Assembly (NCBI RefSeq): GCF_029577735.1
Contig: NZ_JARQTO010000002.1
Coordinates: forward strand, 186,001-250,000
DNA: 64,000 bases
Origin: Exercitatus varius
GTDB taxonomy: Bacteria > Pseudomonadota > Gammaproteobacteria > Enterobacterales > Pasteurellaceae
Reading direction: 5' to 3'
Part shown: positions 61,036 through 64,000 of the stretch, piece by piece
How positions within the stretch are numbered: the stretch's first letter is position 1
Layout of the letters: each line of letters starts with the position of its first letter
The notes under the pieces: generated by a model
What the model was told of the DNA's origin: nothing
The model's input: only the letters and a program-made list of their open reading frames with translations
Database searches by the model: none
Made by a program: the position numbers and the translations under genes

Positions 61036-61071
61036 TAAAAAAGAGAATCCTTGCATACAAAGGATTCTCTT
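61036..61071 (-). terminator. Terminator of ssb (also usable by plsY)
   Basis: AAGAGAATCCTT (61041-61052) and AAGGATTCTCTT (61060-61071) form a perfect 12-bp stem. An A-run on its left becomes the T-run on the minus strand, so it mainly ends ssb. Confidence 0.8.
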
Positions 61072-61115
61072 AACATTTGTGAATTCTATATCTACAATTT
61101 TTAGATATAGGTAAT

Positions 61116-61595
61116 TTAGAACGGAATATCGTCGTCGAAATTATCCATTGGTGGCTCAGGCTGCGGTGCCACTTTAGGCGCGGTTTGTTGACGAGGTGTC
61201 TGTGAACGGGAATATTGCTGTGGCGCGGCATTTTGCTGAGCAAAGTCACCGCCTTGGCTGTTACGGCTGTCCAACATTTGCATCACATCGCCCTGGATTT
61301 CCGTCGTGTAGCGATCCTGACCGTTTTGATCCTGCCATTTACGCGTGCGTAAACGACCTTCAACATAAATTTGCGAACCTTTGCGCAGATATTCACCCAC
61401 CACTTCTGCTTGACGCCGGTAGAATACAATGCGATGCCATTCCGTCACTTCGCGACGTTCGCCGGTATTGCGATCGTTCCAGCTTTCGCTGGTTGCTACG
61501 CTGATATTGGCGACGGCTTCGCCGTTTGGCATGGTGCGAATTTCAGGATCGTTTCCTAAACGACCAACGATAATAACTTTATTGACGCCTGCCAT
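61116..61595 (-). CDS. ssb: Single-stranded DNA-binding protein SSB
   Basis: OB-fold tetramer that coats single-stranded DNA in replication, repair and uptake. It opens MAGVNKVIIVGRLGNDPEIRTMPNGE, has ISVATSESWNDRNTGERREVTEWHRIVFY, then a Gln/Pro-rich linker and the acidic tip DDDIPF that recruits partners. 159 residues, full length. Divergent from uvrA, as in E. coli. Confidence 0.97.
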   Translation of the reverse strand: MAGVNKVIIVGRLGNDPEIRTMPNGEAVANISVATSESWNDRNTGERREVTEWHRIVFYRRQAEVVGEYLRKGSQIYVEGRLRTRKWQDQNGQDRYTTEIQGDVMQMLDSRNSQGGDFAQQNAAPQQYSRSQTPRQQTAPKVAPQPEPPMDNFDDDIPF

Positions 61596-61671
61596 GATTT
61601 TCTCCTAAATATTATTCTTAAAAGTGCGGTCTATTCTGCCTGAATTTCTAAAAAAGATCTATAAATTTTCA

Positions 61672-61707
61672 CTGAATATTTTAACAGATTTAAAAATATG
61701 AGATAAT
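61672..61707. promoter_or_regulatory. LexA-box-like site and -10 for uvrA
   Basis: CTGAATATTTTAACAG (61672-61687) fits CTG-N10-CAG, one base from the full CTGT-N8-ACAG box. GATAAT (61702-61707) is a plausible uvrA -10, and the box would cover its -35. Its place between ssb and uvrA parallels the SOS box in E. coli. Confidence 0.6.
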
Positions 61708-61747
61708 CATTCCAACTTTTTTAGTATTGATTTTAATTGGACGAAAA

Positions 61748-64000
61748 ATGGATCAAATCGACATTCGGGGAGCTCGAACTCATAACTTAAAAAACATCAA
61801 TCTCACCATTCCCCGCGACAAACTTATCGTCATCACCGGTTTATCCGGTTCGGGAAAATCTTCACTGGCTTTTGATACTTTATACGCGGAAGGACAGCGG
61901 CGTTATGTGGAAAGTTTGTCCGCTTATGCCCGCCAGTTTTTATCGTTAATGGAAAAGCCTGACGTGGATAGCATCGAAGGTTTGTCGCCGGCGATTTCCA
62001 TTGAACAAAAATCCACCTCTCACAATCCTCGTTCTACCGTGGGAACCGTGACGGAAATTCACGATTATCTGCGTTTATTATTCGCTCGCGTGGGCGAACC
62101 GCGCTGCCCGCATCACAATGTACCGTTAGCGGCGCAAACCATCTCGCAAATGGTGGATAAAGTACTGAGTCAGCCGGAAGATAGCCGCATGATGTTGCTT
62201 GCTCCCGTGGTTAAAGCGCGTAAGGGCGAACATCTCAAAATATTAGAACAGATCGCAGCCCAAGGTTATATTCGCGCCCGAATTGACGGCGAAATCTGTG
62301 ATTTGTCCGATCCGCCGAAGTTGGAATTACAGAAAAAACATACCATCGAAGTGATCGTGGACCGTTTCAAAGTGCGGGCGGATTTAGCCACAAGATTGGC
62401 GGAATCTTTTGAAACCGCGCTGGAATTATCCGGCGGTACGGCGGTAGTTGCTTCGATGGACGATTCAACGGCGGAAGAATTGATTTTTTCCGCTAATTTT
62501 GCTTGTCCGCATTGCGGTTATTCCGTGCCGGAACTGGAACCGCGCCTGTTTTCTTTCAACAACCCCGCCGGCGCCTGTCCGACCTGCGACGGTTTGGGCG
62601 TTGAACAATATTTTGATGAAACCCGCGTGGTACAAAATCCGGGAATTTCGTTGGCAAGCGGAGCGGTAAAGGGCTGGGATCGCCGCAATTTTTATTATTA
62701 CCAAATGATGAAATCCTTGAGTAATCATTACCGCTTTGATCTTGAAGCGCCCTTTGAAAGCCTGCCGAAAAAAATCCGAGACATTGTGCTATACGGTTCG
62801 GGTAGTGAAGAAATTGAATTCGTTTATTTGAATGATCGCGGCGACAGCGTGATTCGCCGCCATCCTTTTGAAGGCATTCTGAACAACATGGCGCGCCGTT
62901 ACAAAGAAACGGAATCCATATCCGTACGGGAAGAACTGGCGAAAAATATCAGCACCCGTCCTTGTAAGGACTGCTGCGGTTCCCGTTTACGACTTGAAGC
63001 CCGTCATGTGTACATCGGACAAACCAATCTGCCGGATATTGCGGATATGAGTATCGGCGAGGCTTTAGCGTTTTTTGAAAAAATGGCGTTAGCGGGACAA
63101 AAAGCCCGAATTGCCGAAAAAATTCTAAAAGAAATCAAAGAACGTTTATCGTTTCTGGTTAATGTGGGGCTGAATTACCTTTCCCTTTCCCGCTCTGCCG
63201 AGACCTTGTCCGGCGGTGAAGCGCAACGTATCCGTTTAGCCAGCCAAATCGGAGCGGGGCTGGTGGGCGTTATGTATGTGCTGGACGAGCCTTCCATCGG
63301 CTTGCATCAACGAGACAACGAACGCTTGCTTAACACCTTGATTCATTTACGCAATTTAGGCAACACCGTTATTGTTGTGGAACATGACGAAGACGCCATT
63401 CGTGCGGCGGATCATATTATCGATATCGGCCCGGGCGCGGGCGTGCACGGCGGTGAAATCATTGCGCAGGGCAATGCCGAAGAAATTATGGCCAACCCGA
63501 ATTCCATCACGGGTAAATTCCTGTCGGGGAAAGAAAAAATAGAAATTCCGTCAAAACGGACCGCACTTAATAAGAAAAAAATCCTGCGTTTAAACGGCGC
63601 CACAGGAAATAACCTGAAATCCGTCAATCTGGAAATTCCGGTGGGCTTATTCACCTGCATTACGGGCGTATCGGGTTCGGGCAAATCCACGCTGATTAAC
63701 GATACGTTGTTCCCGTTGGCGCAAAATGCGCTGAACCGCGCGGATAACATTGATTTCGCGCCTTACAAATCCATTGAAGGTTTGGAACATTTCGATAAAG
63801 TCATCAACATCGACCAAAGCCCGATCGGACGAACGCCGCGTTCTAACCCGGCGACGTACACCGGTTTATTTACCCCGATCCGCGAATTATTTGCCGGCGT
63901 ACCGGAATCCCGCGCGCGCGGTTATAACCCGGGGCGCTTCAGTTTTAACGTGCGGGGAGGGCGCTGCGAAGCCTGTCAGGGGGACGGCGTGATCAAAGTG
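61748..64000 (+). CDS. uvrA: Excinuclease ABC subunit A, 3' end cut by window
   Basis: Damage-recognition ATPase of nucleotide excision repair. The open frame runs from the ATG at 61748 to the window end (751 codons of roughly 940 expected). It shows the first Walker A GLSGSGKSSLAFDTLYAEGQ, the zinc cysteines CPHC and CPTC, the ABC signature LSGGEAQRIRLASQ, Walker B VLDEPSIGL and the second Walker A GVSGSGKSTL. The second zinc module begins CEAC at the edge. A USS is at 63560-63568. Confidence 0.97.
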   Translation, partial: MDQIDIRGARTHNLKNINLTIPRDKLIVITGLSGSGKSSLAFDTLYAEGQRRYVESLSAYARQFLSLMEKPDVDSIEGLSPAISIEQKSTSHNPRSTVGTVTEIHDYLRLLFARVGEPRCPHHNVPLAAQTISQMVDKVLSQPEDSRMMLLAPVVKARKGEHLKILEQIAAQGYIRARIDGEICDLSDPPKLELQKKHTIEVIVDRFKVRADLATRLAESFETALELSGGTAVVASMDDSTAEELIFSANFACPHCGYSVPELEPRLFSFNNPAGACPTCDGLGVEQYFDETRVVQNPGISLASGAVKGWDRRNFYYYQMMKSLSNHYRFDLEAPFESLPKKIRDIVLYGSGSEEIEFVYLNDRGDSVIRRHPFEGILNNMARRYKETESISVREELAKNISTRPCKDCCGSRLRLEARHVYIGQTNLPDIADMSIGEALAFFEKMALAGQKARIAEKILKEIKERLSFLVNVGLNYLSLSRSAETLSGGEAQRIRLASQIGAGLVGVMYVLDEPSIGLHQRDNERLLNTLIHLRNLGNTVIVVEHDEDAIRAADHIIDIGPGAGVHGGEIIAQGNAEEIMANPNSITGKFLSGKEKIEIPSKRTALNKKKILRLNGATGNNLKSVNLEIPVGLFTCITGVSGSGKSTLINDTLFPLAQNALNRADNIDFAPYKSIEGLEHFDKVINIDQSPIGRTPRSNPATYTGLFTPIRELFAGVPESRARGYNPGRFSFNVRGGRCEACQGDGVIKV

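Noticed and set aside
1..64000. Many short identical repeats as a possible CRISPR array
   Set aside because: They are single USS 9-mers scattered in both orientations, not regularly spaced and without spacer-repeat structure.

Overview
The window reads as chromosomal DNA of a gammaproteobacterium of the family Pasteurellaceae. The strongest sign is about fifty exact copies, found by eye, of the 9-mer AAGTGCGGT or its complement ACCGCACTT. This is the core of the Haemophilus-type DNA uptake signal sequence (USS). Gene order and protein sequences fit the same family (Haemophilus, Pasteurella, Aggregatibacter, Mannheimia/Basfia, Actinobacillus succinogenes); the species cannot be fixed from sequence alone. 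Nothing looks like a prophage, insertion sequence, integron or CRISPR array, and no tRNA or rRNA gene was seen. Coding density is high.

Layout. 1-14428: the division and cell wall cluster (murE, murF, mraY, murD, ftsW, murG, murC, ddl, ftsQ, ftsA, ftsZ, lpxC), all on +; murE is cut by the left edge. 14501-20719: ushA, pheA, yjdM, corC, lnt, infA. 20865-27177: a cytoplasmic bisC/torZ-like molybdoenzyme, a palindromic repeat, then the torY-torZ respiratory pair. 27323-29982: mreBCD. 30143-35371: the leuABCD operon on -, with a leucine leader peptide, an attenuator and a 97-bp perfect inverted repeat bracketing leuB. 35505-41827: yfcZ, fadL, ogt, mutH, ygdQ, an NCS2 purine permease and galM. 41866-44271: a two-gene sulfur module (thiosulfate-type transporter plus triple-rhodanese lipoprotein). 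44375-50953: galK and galT on -, divergent from mglBAC on +. 51115-56736: fabZ, lpxA, lpxB, rnhB, mog, glnB, a cytochrome b562-like lipoprotein and a TqsA-like membrane protein. 56779-61595: dsbB and nhaB (-), fadR (+), folB (-), plsY (+), ssb (-). 61748-64000: uvrA, cut by the right edge.

How it works together. The left third makes the cell envelope: peptidoglycan precursors, the divisome, the elongasome and the first committed lipid A step; fabZ-lpxA-lpxB further right continues lipid A. The centre covers anaerobic respiration on S- or N-oxides and leucine synthesis. The right half covers galactose and glucose capture (mgl uptake, gal catabolism) with two well-placed CRP sites, periplasmic sulfur handling, and fatty-acid control: FadR is encoded here and a good FadR-type operator precedes fadL.

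The least expected features are non-coding: perfect inverted repeats around leuB, nested palindromes upstream of torY and between galK and galT, and USS copies used as transcription terminators and as in-frame protein sequence (murF insert, UshA signal peptide, DsbB C-terminus).
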